Source: Brachypodium distachyon (Eukaryota; Streptophyta; Magnoliopsida; Poales; Poaceae). From it: 64,000 nucleotides of DNA. Made by a program: the position numbers and the translations under genes. Under the pieces are notes generated by a model. It searched no databases, was not told where the DNA came from, and saw nothing but the letters and a program-made list of their open reading frames with translations. Positions 10,597-22,175 of this stretch are shown one piece after another (the stretch's first letter is position 1; every line of letters begins with the position of its first letter). Where the stretch lies: the NCBI RefSeq assembly GCF_000005505.3, contig NC_016133.3:32202737-32266736 (forward strand), given 5' to 3'.

Positions 10597-11395
10597 TGTC
10601 GCACTAGTGGCCTCCGAGTCCCACTGATGCTGAACGCGTGGGTCGGTCCAACTGGTTCCCGCCTGGAAAATTGGAAACATCTAGGGTGTTGTTGGCTTGG
10701 ATCAGACCTCTCTCCGCAACAATTCAAGCACGTCACCCTGGCAACGTGTTCCGATCTTCGTCAAGACAACTGCCGGCAACGTTCTGCTCGCGGCAAGCCG
10801 GCAACCCTCGGCCCGCGGCAACGCCTTGGTCGCGGGAACGCCTCACCCCCGGCAACCCCACCTTGGAGACAACCGTGCGGTGCGGGGGTCCAAGTAACGG
10901 TAGAAGAATTAGTTGTGCCTACAGGGCTAGAGCGGCGGGGCTAGGCTTCCCATCTAGTCCCATCGAACAGTAGCTCAAGGGCTGCATGCACAACAGCAAA
11001 ATGAAACCCATGCCACCTCAATTTTTACCCCGATAGGTATCCCGCACGGGTGTCAGCCGTTTGACCAGGCCATTGTGGTATCAGCTATAAAAGGAGCATC
11101 AAGACCACAGTAGAAAAGGGTTGACTTTTTAGCAGTTAAGCCACTCTATTAACTAGCAAGCCCAGGAGCAAAGAAAGAGTTCTCGGCAATCTGTAAAACA
11201 AACACTCGGAGCAATACAATAAGTTGGACGTAGGGTATCACGCTTCCAAGCGGCCTGAACCTGGGTAAAATCTCATGTGCCACACTTCATGTTTGTGAAC
11301 CATGCCGGCGTTCGTCAGGGAACTCCCTCACCAACTACCGAAACAAAAAAAAGGGGTGCTCGGCATTCCCGGTGTTTGAGTTTCGGGCTCAGACA
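10597..11395 (+). mobile_element. Solo LTR of a gypsy element related to element A
   Basis: Starts TGTCGCACTAGTGGCC and ends GGGCTCAGACA (799 bp). Its order of motifs matches the LTRs of element A in reverse: the TGTCG(T/C)AC.AGTGGCC head, a TATA-like CTATAAAAGG (11085-11094), the block gtagggtatcacgcttcc...gaacctgggtaaa, and a 3' end with ggggtgctcggcattcccgg. No internal retrotransposon sequence adjoins it. Flanking 5-mers are CTACC (10592-10596) and CTACT (11396-11400), a target duplication with one change. The likely origin is LTR-LTR recombination after insertion 3' of the OWL1-like gene. Confidence 0.8.
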
Positions 11396-11868
11396 CTACT
11401 ATTCCAAATATACACTAACCGAGGCTCTTGAGTTCCGAATCTATCGGCAAAGACCTCTTCAAGATACGACTCTTTGTCTTGGTATTGGAGATTTCCAGAC
11501 GAGGCCTTACATAAGTGGAAGGAGTGAATATTTGGCACAAATCCAAAGCACAAGCATCTAAACAACTCATGCATACATAATTTTGATTCCGCAACAATGC
11601 AGTGCATTTAGCTAGTTCAGGATATACTTGTACCTAGTGGAGTGGAGACGGAGCGCTGATGTAGTAAACCTTTTATTGACTTCAGCTACTGTCGGGACAT
11701 GGGCCACGTATCACTACCTAGTGGCACAAACCCAGGCTTGTAAACAAAATGGGCCACATAAAGAAATTATGCCTAAGAAAAGAAAGAATACACCAGCACA
11801 CGAAAAAAACTACAGTGATTACATGCAACTGAAAAGTTGTTTGAATACTACTTTGGGTCAGTGTCAGG
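11396..11868. other. 3' flank / 3' UTR of OWL1-like gene
   Basis: Sequence between the solo LTR and the stop codon of the minus-strand J-domain gene. The portion next to 11869 should be 3' UTR. No other feature seen. Confidence 0.45.
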
Positions 11869-14800
11869 TCAAATTTGATGAATTTCTTGTGGTATCAACA
11901 GCGCACTGTAATCATCTGCTGTGGCCTGCAATGTAATGATTTTGTTATTGACAAAGGTATACCTCGACAGTCCTAAAAAAAGGCTACAAACTTAGCTATA
12001 TGCAATAGAAATGCTAAATAATCCACTACCTTGTATTGCTGACCATGAAATGTGTATTCGACAAGCAGTAGCTTCGGATCTCCAGGGCAAGGATCATAGA
12101 AGCCCATTATTCCGGACTTCTTTATCCCCTCATGAAGCTGCAGGTGGCAAGCAGAAAACAATCAGTGGGATAATCCCGCAAATGCTTCTGCCGAATGGTC
12201 TAACCTAGTTAATCTTAACAAAGAGTGCAACGGATTACTGCCAATCTGCAGATGCAGAATAGATTGAAATACAGCCAGGTACAGGAGCAACAGTAGTATG
12301 CATGAAATTCATAACCACATATGTTGATGTACAGTGATTTGAAATTGACTTGTTCTGGGGCCCATATCAACTGTTAGTATCTGATAGGTCGTGCAGTAGA
12401 GATTCCTTTTATCATTCATTTAATGTAAGAGGGAATTAAGCTGGCTAGTTCTGACACCCACATGAAATAATACAGGTATCTGAAAGACGATCAGTTGCAC
12501 ATATAATATGGACACCGACTTAGGGTTTCCTTACATTTATGCACATGAATCTGGAGACAAAACATATGAATGTAAAATGGATATTTGCAAGCTATTTAAG
12601 TTCCTCGGGTTTTCTTCCCCAAGTGGTATCACTACTATCACATAACACTAACAAACCGATGACAACTTTCTTAAACCCTCTTCCTCCAGCCTCTACGGCC
12701 CAAAGATGAACTGTAGCTGGTAAAACGTAGGGATTTGTTTCTAGGAGAGATAAATTTGAAATACACAGTTAATTTTTTAAATATATTGATGATTGTACGA
12801 AAGCTTGCATTTGTGAGTTGCAATACACAAAAAGTCAAATACCACACCACATCATTGGCATTGGCTTTTTCCCAACAGAAACTCTAACTAGGAAAGTACA
12901 AATATGCTGCAAACAGCTACTGTATGAAATATCACAGTTCTTGTCAACTGCTGGGTTTATATTTTACATAATCGACTTAAACTCATCAACAATATGACTG
13001 GGACATACCTTGAGCTGACCTGCCTCGGTCACAAGGAAGTTCAGTGGGATCGTAACATCAAATACTTGCGAAGCCACATCATCGTTTATCTCACTCAGTT
13101 CACTGCTCTCTTTGATTTTTCTAGGATTGCCATACAAAGCTTTTGTAATGACCAAACCATCATTCTCCAGCTGTTTATTCTTCTTGCGATTGGAGACAGG
13201 TTCCAGTAACCTTTGAGCTTTTTTGGCTGCCTGTCTAGCTTCTGTTAGCTGTATAGGATAGACATGTTCATTTACTATAAGTATTACTAGATGATTTTAT
13301 ATAATGAAAAATATATGAAACATTTACAAGAAAAACACAATCAATGATGCAGTCAAGGAATACAACAATAGATATCTGAAAACAAAATGCAGCAAAAACG
13401 GGAAACTGAGAAACCACAAGATGTATCTTCCATGGATAGTAAATTCAAGTAACAGTAATGGCCAATCACACGCATGTATCTTCCTCCAATATACATCATG
13501 TACATACTTGACAAATTGAACTAGCATGTTATAATCGGTTGATCATTCCAAAACAATATTATATGTAAAGATGCAAACACAAAAGCATAAGACAAGCTCT
13601 TTATGTTATGAAGTACATAAGATGGCAAATAAGAAGACATAAGTGGTGATTTACCTGTGTTGACAAGCTATCCATCTTTTCAAGTGTCTTCTGCTTTTCT
13701 CGCTTTAGATAGTAAGGCTTCACCACATATGTCTGTCAAAGCATAGGAACCACAGGTTTACTTTAGTGAACAGATGCAGAGAAGGTAACAGATGTGGGAT
13801 TTCTGCCTTATCTGCATAAATCTACCACACATCTCTGCCACGCGGTAAGAACAGAAGTCAGGAATATTAGAACCTGAAGCAGAAAATATAGTGTTGAAGG
13901 AATAGCAAATGCACCAGTGACAAATAATGCATTGAAGTCAGTTGAAAGCAAGACCTGCACAGTTAATGAAAAAGTCAGTGAAATCCGAAATATTTATTGT
14001 TGCATGGACCACAAGCAAATAAAATTGACCTGTAGTTTTGTAATATTTACGCAGTGAGCATGTTTATACCATTAGATAAACAGATAATAGAAGAAGACAA
14101 GAAGGTTTTAACTTACTGGGATAACTAACTTTTTCCCAGCACGCTTTAACTCAAATCTCCAAGAGACACCCTGCAACAGAAATGAAGCAATCTCAGAACA
14201 CAAAACGAATAATAAGAAAACTAGCTGTCAAACGCATCAAACAGCAAAGTTCTCTACTAAAGATTACATGAGATGAAAGGGAATTGGAAATACATGATCG
14301 TTGCATGTATCAAAATATCAATTGCCATTGCCTAATAACAATGCATGTTCAAATTTTCGCATTGGCAAATAGTGAGCGTGCAGGAGTTGTTTGCTTCATT
14401 GTCCATGACTAATTAGCATAGGTATGAATCAGTAGTAGATATGGTTTAGTATTATTATTTTCAAATCGGCCAAAAAAGTATGTATCAGACTTGGTAATAT
14501 TGCAGAAGCAAAAAAGAATTAAAGAGGCGAATTGGGAGCACATCCAGCAAATAGGACCTTAGAAGTTAGAAACAAGCATATTCACCTGAATTCCTATATT
14601 ATAGAGCATCCTCACAGTACTGAATTCGGATATCTGCCTTCCTCCTCCAATTTCAAAATCAAGGGCCGTGCTGCAAATAAATTGTTCAAGAGAGAAGAAA
14701 GAGAATTTACCAACTCATACAATTGGTTATTTTCTTTTTTAAATGCAAACAAGGAAGGTACATATCAGATATAAGTGAATCAAAACAGTATATACCTTCC

Positions 14801-17800
14801 AACTCTACCAGCAACACGACCATGGGACTTGGAGGAGAAATGATGGGTATAATGAGCAGATGCACCAAAATAATTAGCACCAAGCTGGGGGAGAAGGGAG
14901 TATAGTTAATAATAAAGGATAAAGCCTTCAAAAGAACAAGTATCTGATTGTTGCATGCTCTAAGTTCGTGAAGGCAGCACAGTTCAACCATACAAATAAA
15001 TTTAGATATGCAGACTATTGCCCTTTAACTAGAGGCAAGACATATTAAAGTACAATTACCACAAATCTACAATTTACCAGAAAGGCTAGCTTGACACTAC
15101 ATTTTTCTTGTTCCGAGTACACTAAATGTTTTCTTGAATACTTGAATCAGAGTAGGAATATTGATAGGCTTCCATCTGCGAGTACTAAATTAATTATATT
15201 ATATGACACTAAAGTCAATTTTAAGTTTTTAACTGCAGGTTTTTTCCCTGCTCCTATACTAACTAGAGCTAGCTTCAGAGCACAACGGGGAGCTTTTGAA
15301 GTAGCATCTGCAGTAACTAAAACTTCTTGAAGTGTCTCAAATAAAACACAATGCGGAGCTATTCAAAAAAATAAAATAAAAGAAGTAGATTCTTGGGAAC
15401 AAAACAATACTATGACAGTATGACACTACGTAGAACTAAAATAAATAGTGGCACCAACATGGAATGATAACTATACATTTCCAAATTAATGTTGTTAGTT
15501 CCAAACTTATAGACAATTTAGTTTTCTAAATTAGAATTTGGGCTCAATTACTTTCATAATGAGAACTACCTTTACTTCTCCCACTGCAGACCTTTTCTCA
15601 TTCTTCTTTTGCCATCCGACAGATATACTTGATTCAGTACCAAGGTTAAGTTCTATCTAGAGATCAGGGGGGAAATAGTCACAAACAGGCAAACAATCAG
15701 CATCGGCTTATGAATACAATAAATAAAAAACTGAAGCAGATCAACAATCAATTCATGGTATCAGTAACAGAACAGTATAATCACGTGCATACTACATATA
15801 CATAAAGATAACAGGGGTAACTATGCTAAGATGCCCCGCTCGAGCATAAACCAGTAAAGTGGGACACACTTTGGATTTGTATGGAATTTGGAAACTACTA
15901 AATGTAACCTGCACCCCTGTTGCAATTTATCCAGCAAGGTTCAGTTGACCCCTCCTTTCTAGACGTGAATTGGAAGTGAGATCACATAAGACATACATCC
16001 TAGGTTATGATAATCCTGCTTGCCTAAAAACCCTATTTTACTATCTGGCTAAACAACTTTTTCCTGTTGCCAAGGCTATTTTCCCACAACAGATTATAAA
16101 AGGGGCTTCACGTTGGAAGTAAAAAATATAAAATATTGGAATTATAAGATGCTCCCTTGCATATAAAGTGTCAATTTACTTGCTTATGTTAATCAAATAT
16201 GGCAAATAAAGCATGTCAGACACATGAAAAGGGCATCAATTACAAGGTGGAGGTGCCATACATTTCCAACAGTATCTTCAGATAACTGGCGAGTCCAGGC
16301 ATTTGACAGGTTGACAGATCCATCTCTCAATGAGAGAGCAAGCCCGGAAGTTGCTGATGAATTTGGCGAAATCTGACTGAAGCAGACAAGATCAAAGAAT
16401 TATGATCTGCAACATGCAAGGAACTAGAAATGGAAGGAAAGCAAAGAAAAGGAAAAATCTCACCGAGATGTATGTACTCCAATAAGGGAACGTAGTCCAG
16501 CTGTTGCCATAAACTCTATCGACGACGCTGGAGACAACTCGTGCCGCAGCACAGCGCTTGCTGCACTGGTTCCCTTTGTACCATCGACAACCAAATTTCC
16601 ACCAACAGTAACAGTGTTTTGCTTCGATATCGGCAGCTGAACTTGGCTAGACATTCCCATTCTAGCCATTTTCAAAAATAAATAATGAATACATAGTATT
16701 GCTGAAGATTATGGGGAGTACTAAAGTTAATTTATCATCTAAGAACACAGGCGGAGCTAGCAGGGTGGCTGGGTGGGGCATGGACCACCCTAAGAAATAG
16801 GTGCATGTTCACATAGTATTGTTAACAGAAAAGAAAAATGCCTGGAAAAAAGCCCATCGATCGGATCTGCAGCCCAACAGGTCGTATTCTACGCTAACTC
16901 CAACTGCACAGACGCACTTCGGTCTCGCTGAGCGCTTGTGCGACGCCCAGCCAGCGCCAGAAGTCCCCAACTCTTAGTCTTTCCTGCACGTACGATTCAG
17001 AACACCCAAATTTCCAATTCGGCAATTCCCCAGTACAGCCAGGCCAAACCTAGGTTGCTCATGAGATCAAAGTTTCGGCCAGGCGCCTCTGCTTGCCAGG
17101 AGCAGCAGCCTTCAGGCGGTGCGGCGCCGGCAGATCAGAGCAGGACGTCAGGAGCAGAGCTGGCGAGGACAGCACAGGACGCTTCCTATCTTGTTCGTTT
17201 TGAACCTTTCAAGCCTAACATAAGGTGCAATTTTGTAGTAGCATCGTCTTATTTTGAAAAATGTTGCAGGTATGTAGTGTTCTTTTATGCAAATTTGAGA
17301 CATTTAAGACCTTATGAATCAATTTCTTTTGCTCGTTTGATAAATTATATATTTGTGTGTTGGCATGTTACATCCATTGTATTGAACCTAATTTTTTTTA
17401 GTCGCCCCACCCTAAACAAAAATTGAGCTCCGCCACTGTCTAAGAAGTACTTAAGAACAATATCTATGACAGAAAGAGTTTATATATGTATATACTTTTC
17501 CAGTAATACCAGATGTAGTCCCTCCCAAGTTCGTTTCACATAAATTAGAGTGTGTAGCGCAACAGGGCGTATGTAGTATGCAATATGAAGTATATAGTAT
17601 GTAGAACATAGTCTATATAGTCCCTCCGTTTCATAATTCTTGTCTCAAATTGCCCAATGGATGTATCTATTCCTAAAAAGCGTCTAGATACATGTAATAT
17701 TTCGACAAGAATTATGGAACGGAGGGAGTACTTTTTTTGAGGTATCATATTAAGTTTTTTAACATACTATATACACAAATATGAAGGTGTATATAAATAA

Positions 17801-19795
17801 AATATATTAAAAACAACGGACCAACTTGCAATTTTTCTAGTAGTTCGCTTTGAAGTATCTTAGAAATAGTATATGAGTACATGAAAAATGATAAAGTAGA
17901 ATATATACTACCATGTGGGAGTATATTAGACGTGGGAGTTCATCCTTTGTATTTAATATGTTTATTAAATAACTTCATATTTATACATATAATAGAGCAT
18001 GTTAAAGAACTGCACATACAACCTAAAAAATAGTATATACATAGAATGTTTGACATACTACATATTACCTATATACTTCCTACTACGTACGAGTATTGCA
18101 TACTCCCCGTAGCGCTACATAGTCCCTAATTGTGTGAAACAGGTGTGCGAATACTATGTATGTTAAATCATCCTATGCAGAAATTTCTCTTATGTATGTT
18201 AATTGAACTGCACTAGGTCTCTAACCACTTATAATTGCAGGAAACAAATCAAAAGGGAGTACTAAATTTCAGCACAGAAAACTCTCTCAATCTATATAAT
18301 CTTTTTATATAAAAAAAAGGTCAGAACTGCTGCCTGCTGAAGGTGTATACAGATTGCAATATGGTATAAACAATAACTACACAGAAAGTGGCTTCTAAAT
18401 TGCGTTAAAAACCACCCAGCACGTACGATGAATGAGAGAGTATAGACATATACTAGAATGGAGAAAACTATGTACCCTCTCATGATGCCATCGCCATCTA
18501 AATATTGTGGCAGTGACATATTAGCGATGATTGACCCAATGGACCAAGAATGGATGAAAATTTTCGCTTCCTCTTTACGGCGTCGCAGCCGTTCTAGCTC
18601 TTCTTTGATTTCCTCAGGTTTATTTAGCTTGGGACCAAGTTCCAGGCCAGAATTTAAACCTTCCATACCATAGATATCATAGATCTGTCTTTTGTTCTCA
18701 TCTGATAGTATCTCATAAGCATCACGTATTCGTTGAAAGTTTTCAGTGGCTACATCCTTCATCTAGACAAGCAAAGAACACAGCAAAGAAGAATCTAGTC
18801 AGCTTGGAAGAATTGAGAAATGTAAGTTGCAGGAGATGAGTTGTTCAAGAAAATACAGGTAGCACGAGTGAAAGAATCTAATGTTAACAATCTTCACAAA
18901 ATTGTATGAAAAATCAGATAACGAATGGTTCTCTCTCTCTAATTTCCATTCTGACAAGCTAAAATCACCAAAGAATGCCACTCCCTCCGATTCATAATAA
19001 GTGTCTGGAATTTAGTACATGGTACAACTTTTTACGGGATAAGTTTCAGGTCGGTTTAAAAAACTAACATGCCAACATACACAGCGCAATGTGCATGACA
19101 AATTGGTATTTCTCCAATCTACCATAGCACCATCAAACTTACAAAGCTTTTTGCAGAAAAAAAAAGCACAATCCCTTCTGCGGAATGACCAGCACAAAAT
19201 ATAGGTTGCATCCACCCTGACAAAATCTGCCCGCGGTTGACTCTTATCATTCCCCTAAATTCTCCCCAGTGGTAATCGATTTGATATACAAAGAAGTGAA
19301 TCCCTACTACATTAGTTAGCATCGAAATTGCCCAACTCTTCCCTTTCACCATCTCTCAACGGAAAGGGAAATCAATACCATCTACTGGCGTATCAAAAGG
19401 AGTGCCTGTACCGAAGCCCAATACGAACAGAACACAGTACTGGATGAAACCCGTGAAACCAACTGCTTAACCACTTCAGAACGACCAAATCATGACACCA
19501 ATTTGTCGCACCACACCACTAACGCCATAACAGCACCAGTAAAACTCCGAGCGTAGCAATCCTAAGCTATCACTAGCCAGTGCGCAATCAGTTCTAGCCG
19601 ACTGAATCGCAGCTGCAGCGTACAGAGAGTGGGTGAAAGGAAGGGGGATACCTGAGGGTCCTGGTACTTGTCAGGGTGGTAGATTTGCGCGTACTGGCGG
19701 TACGCCCTGCGGATTTCCTCGTCGGAGGATTCCGGCGACAGGTGCAGCAGCGCGTAGAGCTCCCTCCCCTCCTCCGGATTCGGCACTGGCGCCAT
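11869..19795 (-). CDS. OWL1: J-domain protein of the DNAJC11 / OWL1 type, 13 exons
   Basis: DnaJ co-chaperone homologous to Arabidopsis OWL1 (very-low-fluence light responses) and animal DNAJC11. Exons (minus): 19795-19652, 18762-18476, 16661-16464, 16376-16262, 15656-15570, 14884-14796, 14670-14586, 14170-14117, 13954-13874, 13732-13655, 13248-13009, 12137-12030, 11925-11869. All are GT-AG; 1623 nt give 540 aa with no stop or frameshift. The N-terminal J domain (about 10-75) carries the catalytic HPD at residues 40-42 (YHPDKY) to stimulate Hsp70 ATPase. A charged linker ([18 protein letters not shown]) follows, then a long beta-rich middle, then [20 protein letters not shown] as a possible membrane-associated stretch. 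The C-terminal DUF3395 region ends in the last three exons ([20 protein letters not shown]). The start at 19795 gives [20 protein letters not shown]; no in-frame upstream ATG was seen. Intron 2 (1.8 kb) is filled by transposons but its splice sites are intact. Confidence 0.95.
16746..17438. mobile_element. Non-autonomous hAT element in OWL1-like intron 2
   Basis: Left end CACAGGCGGAGCTAGC and right end, read inversely, CAGTGGCGGAGCTC. The 693-bp unit is flanked by the exact 8-mer TCTAAGAA (16738-16745 and 17439-17446), the target-duplication size of hAT elements. The interior has ggtgggg/ccccacc arms but no transposase. It lies wholly inside the intron. Confidence 0.85.
17533..18140. repeat. 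Foldback (inverted-repeat) element in OWL1-like intron 2
   Basis: The arm 17533-17581 (gtttcacataaattag...gtgtagcgcaacagggcgtatg) is the imperfect inverse of 18098-18140 (catactccccgtagcgctacat...aattgtgtgaaac). The AT-rich interior between the arms contains a Stowaway MITE. The arms suggest a MITE of unassigned class; a target duplication was not found. Confidence 0.55.
17620..17728. mobile_element. Stowaway MITE nested in the foldback element
   Basis: Begins GTCCCTCCGTTTCATAATTC and ends GAATTATGGAACGGAGGGAG (109 bp) with TA on each side (17618-17619 and 17729-17730). The long, nearly perfect inverted ends suggest a fairly young copy. Confidence 0.9.
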
Positions 19796-20228
19796 CACGA
19801 CGTACGGTGTGGACGGCGGCGGCGGTATCTGCTTGCTCGGCAAGGCGGTGGGGTGGAACGGACGGGAGGTCTGGGGGATTGGACGCAGGGTTTTTGGTGA
19901 TTTGTCCTTCTTCTATCTGGTGATTTTCACTTCTTCCGCCGCAAGGCAGCGGGGGTTGAAGAATTACGGGTGTGTTTTCTTGCGTAGACGTTTAATAAAT
20001 GAGGGAAATCTGGAAATCGCCGCTCCATAAGAAACAGGCATCTCGTATACAGTACATTTTTTTTTTTTGAGACCAGGCATCTCGTATGAGGCCGAGGTGG
20101 ATGGCTGGATGCCATTGTGCCGATCAGTCATCACCGATTTTGGCCGGATCAGCGACGAGAACCATTTTTTGTATTAAGACAAAAGGTGAAACTAGACCTT
20201 GATCCATTGGATTTTGGACCCAGAACTT
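19796..20228. promoter_or_regulatory. Leader and promoter region of the OWL1-like gene
   Basis: Non-coding sequence upstream of the minus-strand ATG at 19795. It includes a GC-rich leader (ccgccgccgccgtccacacc on the minus strand) and T-rich DNA near 20057. No clear TATA box was identified. Assigned by position only. Confidence 0.4.
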
Positions 20229-20466
20229 GTCCTCTGATTCATAATAAGTGTCGCTTATTTTGTATTCCGATTCAAAATAATCTCATATTACAAAATCACA
20301 TCTATTTATTATTAACCCAATATGAGTGGTCAGGCACTATAAACGAGAGCTGAGTTGGTACAAGTGCACAAATCTATATGAGATGTATTTTGGAATAAAT
20401 GAAGTACTAAGTACAAGTGTTAACATAGTACAAAATAAGCGACACTTATTATGGATTGGAGGGAGG
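20229..20466. mobile_element. Stowaway-like MITE with about 35-bp inverted ends
   Basis: The left arm contains gattcataataagtgtcgc followed by ttattttgta. The right arm, read inversely, is CTCCCTCCAATCCATAATAA followed by gtgtcgcttattttgta, so the two pair almost base for base. Total about 238 bp. Arm sequence and length fit the longer Triticeae Stowaway families. It lies a few hundred bases upstream of the OWL1-like gene. Confidence 0.75.
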
Positions 20467-20739
20467 TTTTCACCACCACTATTTTTGCCCTAGGCCCATG
20501 TAATTTTGGACTAAAACAATTATACAGATTTTTAGAGTTCGTATTCACGGAGGAAACCGAGAAGGATTCGACCATCCCCCCTTCAATGGATGGCTGGAAT
20601 CAGTTCTTTTCCGACTCAAAAAGAAAATTGTTTCTTTTCCTCCTCAAATAACCCCTAGGCCCTAAGGTGCGGTGAGACTTACAATTTGTTTACTTAAAAG
20701 TTACTCCCGTCGATCCTAAATTTTGTTTAGGCACAAAGA

Positions 20740-20909
20740 GCATTCTCACTCGCGCCCCCCATACGGCATCCGACAAGGCAGTTTTTTCGTCCGTATGAGG
20801 GGGTGCCGGTTAGATTTTCTGTTTGCGATTGAGTCGGTTCCCAGCCACCCCGCCAAATGGCTCTCCCATAGCAAATTTTGCAAATAATGCAAATTGAAAC
20901 AATCACATT
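20740..20909. mobile_element. Probable PIF/Harbinger terminus, left side of element A insertion
   Basis: The sequence gagcattctcactcgcgccc at about 20740 resembles the GAGCATCTCC type of Harbinger end. The stretch leads directly to ACATT (20905-20909), the target duplication of element A. The matching right-hand side (48692 onward) encodes a piece resembling a Harbinger-type transposase C-terminus, so the two flanks were probably one element split by A. Inference from context; the terminal TTA duplication was not found. Confidence 0.4.
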
Positions 20910-21754
20910 TGTCGGAGCACGGGTCTCCGGCACCGGGGATGCCGAGCACCCCCTTTTTGGTTCGGTGGAGGGCGAGGCGATCGCTCCGGCGATCGCCGGC
21001 GTGACGATAGACACGAAGTGTGGACACGTGAATTTACCCAGGTTCGGGCCCCCCGGAGGTGTAACACCCTACGTCCTGCTTTTTGTTATATTCAAGATTA
21101 TGTATGTGGCTTACAAGGTGTCCCGGGAGTTCCCGGGGAGCTACTTGGCGATGGCTCTAACTAGGGTTAGAACTAAGACCGATTGGAACCCTTTGACCGG
21201 TGGCATCGGTACTCCTTTTATAGACAAGGGGATACCACAGCTGCCAATGCATGCAACGTGACACGTCTCCTAGACGCGTGTCACAACCACATGAAATACA
21301 CTCCCGCTGATCCATGCTAGACGCCATGCAGCGCCCGGTCCACTGTACAGGGTAGAAAAAATGGTTCGTAGAGTAGTCGCCCTAACCTTGCTAAGTAAGA
21401 CTAGGCCTACTGATAAGACTCCTGTTGGTGCATTAAATGCACTGCGCCCGCCGTCTTGTCATGTCTTCACTGTTCTGCGGGCCCCGCCTACATCCCCGGG
21501 CGTGGGTTGCTGGGGTGCCCCTTCCTGGCTAGCACACCTGCTAGTTGCCGGGAGGCGTTTCTTCCACTTCCCGGGACCGGGGTTCCCGGGAGCTTCTTCT
21601 ATTCTGGCCCTTAGTTTCGCCTTCACCAAGGACCGTCTCTTTGAGGCAGTCTTCCCGGGCCCATGGCTTCCCGGGAGGCCTTCCTGACGGGGCTTCATCA
21701 CTGGCGACCCACGCGTCTCGTATCAGTGACACCCCGTGGGCCACTTGTACGACA
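20910..21754 (-). repeat. LTR A1 (3' LTR of element A)
   Basis: 845 bp, TGTCGGAGCACGGG...TGTACGACA on the plus strand. A TATA-like element reads CTATAAAAGG on the minus strand (21214-21223). It is 87 bp longer than its partner A2: it keeps the segment with ccggggatgccgagcacccc that A2 lacks. The solo LTR at 10597 also has that segment. Confidence 0.9.
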
Positions 21755-22175
21755 GTAGCCCCCGGGCGTGGGCCGGCAGCCTTGAAGCTCCCAACAAGTG
21801 CTATCTTTGGTCGGTTTCCGGGCTAAGCCCTATCCGACGCGTGGGTCCTAAGGGGAGTCCCCCTGGCACCCGGCCTTGTGGGCCGCATTTACAGCTCCAC
21901 TCTTCCGAGCGAAACTGTCAGGCGCATGATCTCGTGCCTTATCCCCCTTAATCACCAGAGAGTTAAGGCCACGTCGCGCAGCCCCCTCTTAATCCCTGAT
22001 TCTTTAGGGCACTTTATTGCCGATCGTGGGGGTGTCCGTTGAAATCCGCCAGCCCCGATAAATACCCAAAGCTGGCGGCGGGCACCCCCCATTGCCTCTT
22101 GCTCCTGCCATTGCCCCCCCCCCCCCAAGCTCTCCGCGCCCCAACTCCAACCAAATCACCTCCCCACCTCCGCCG

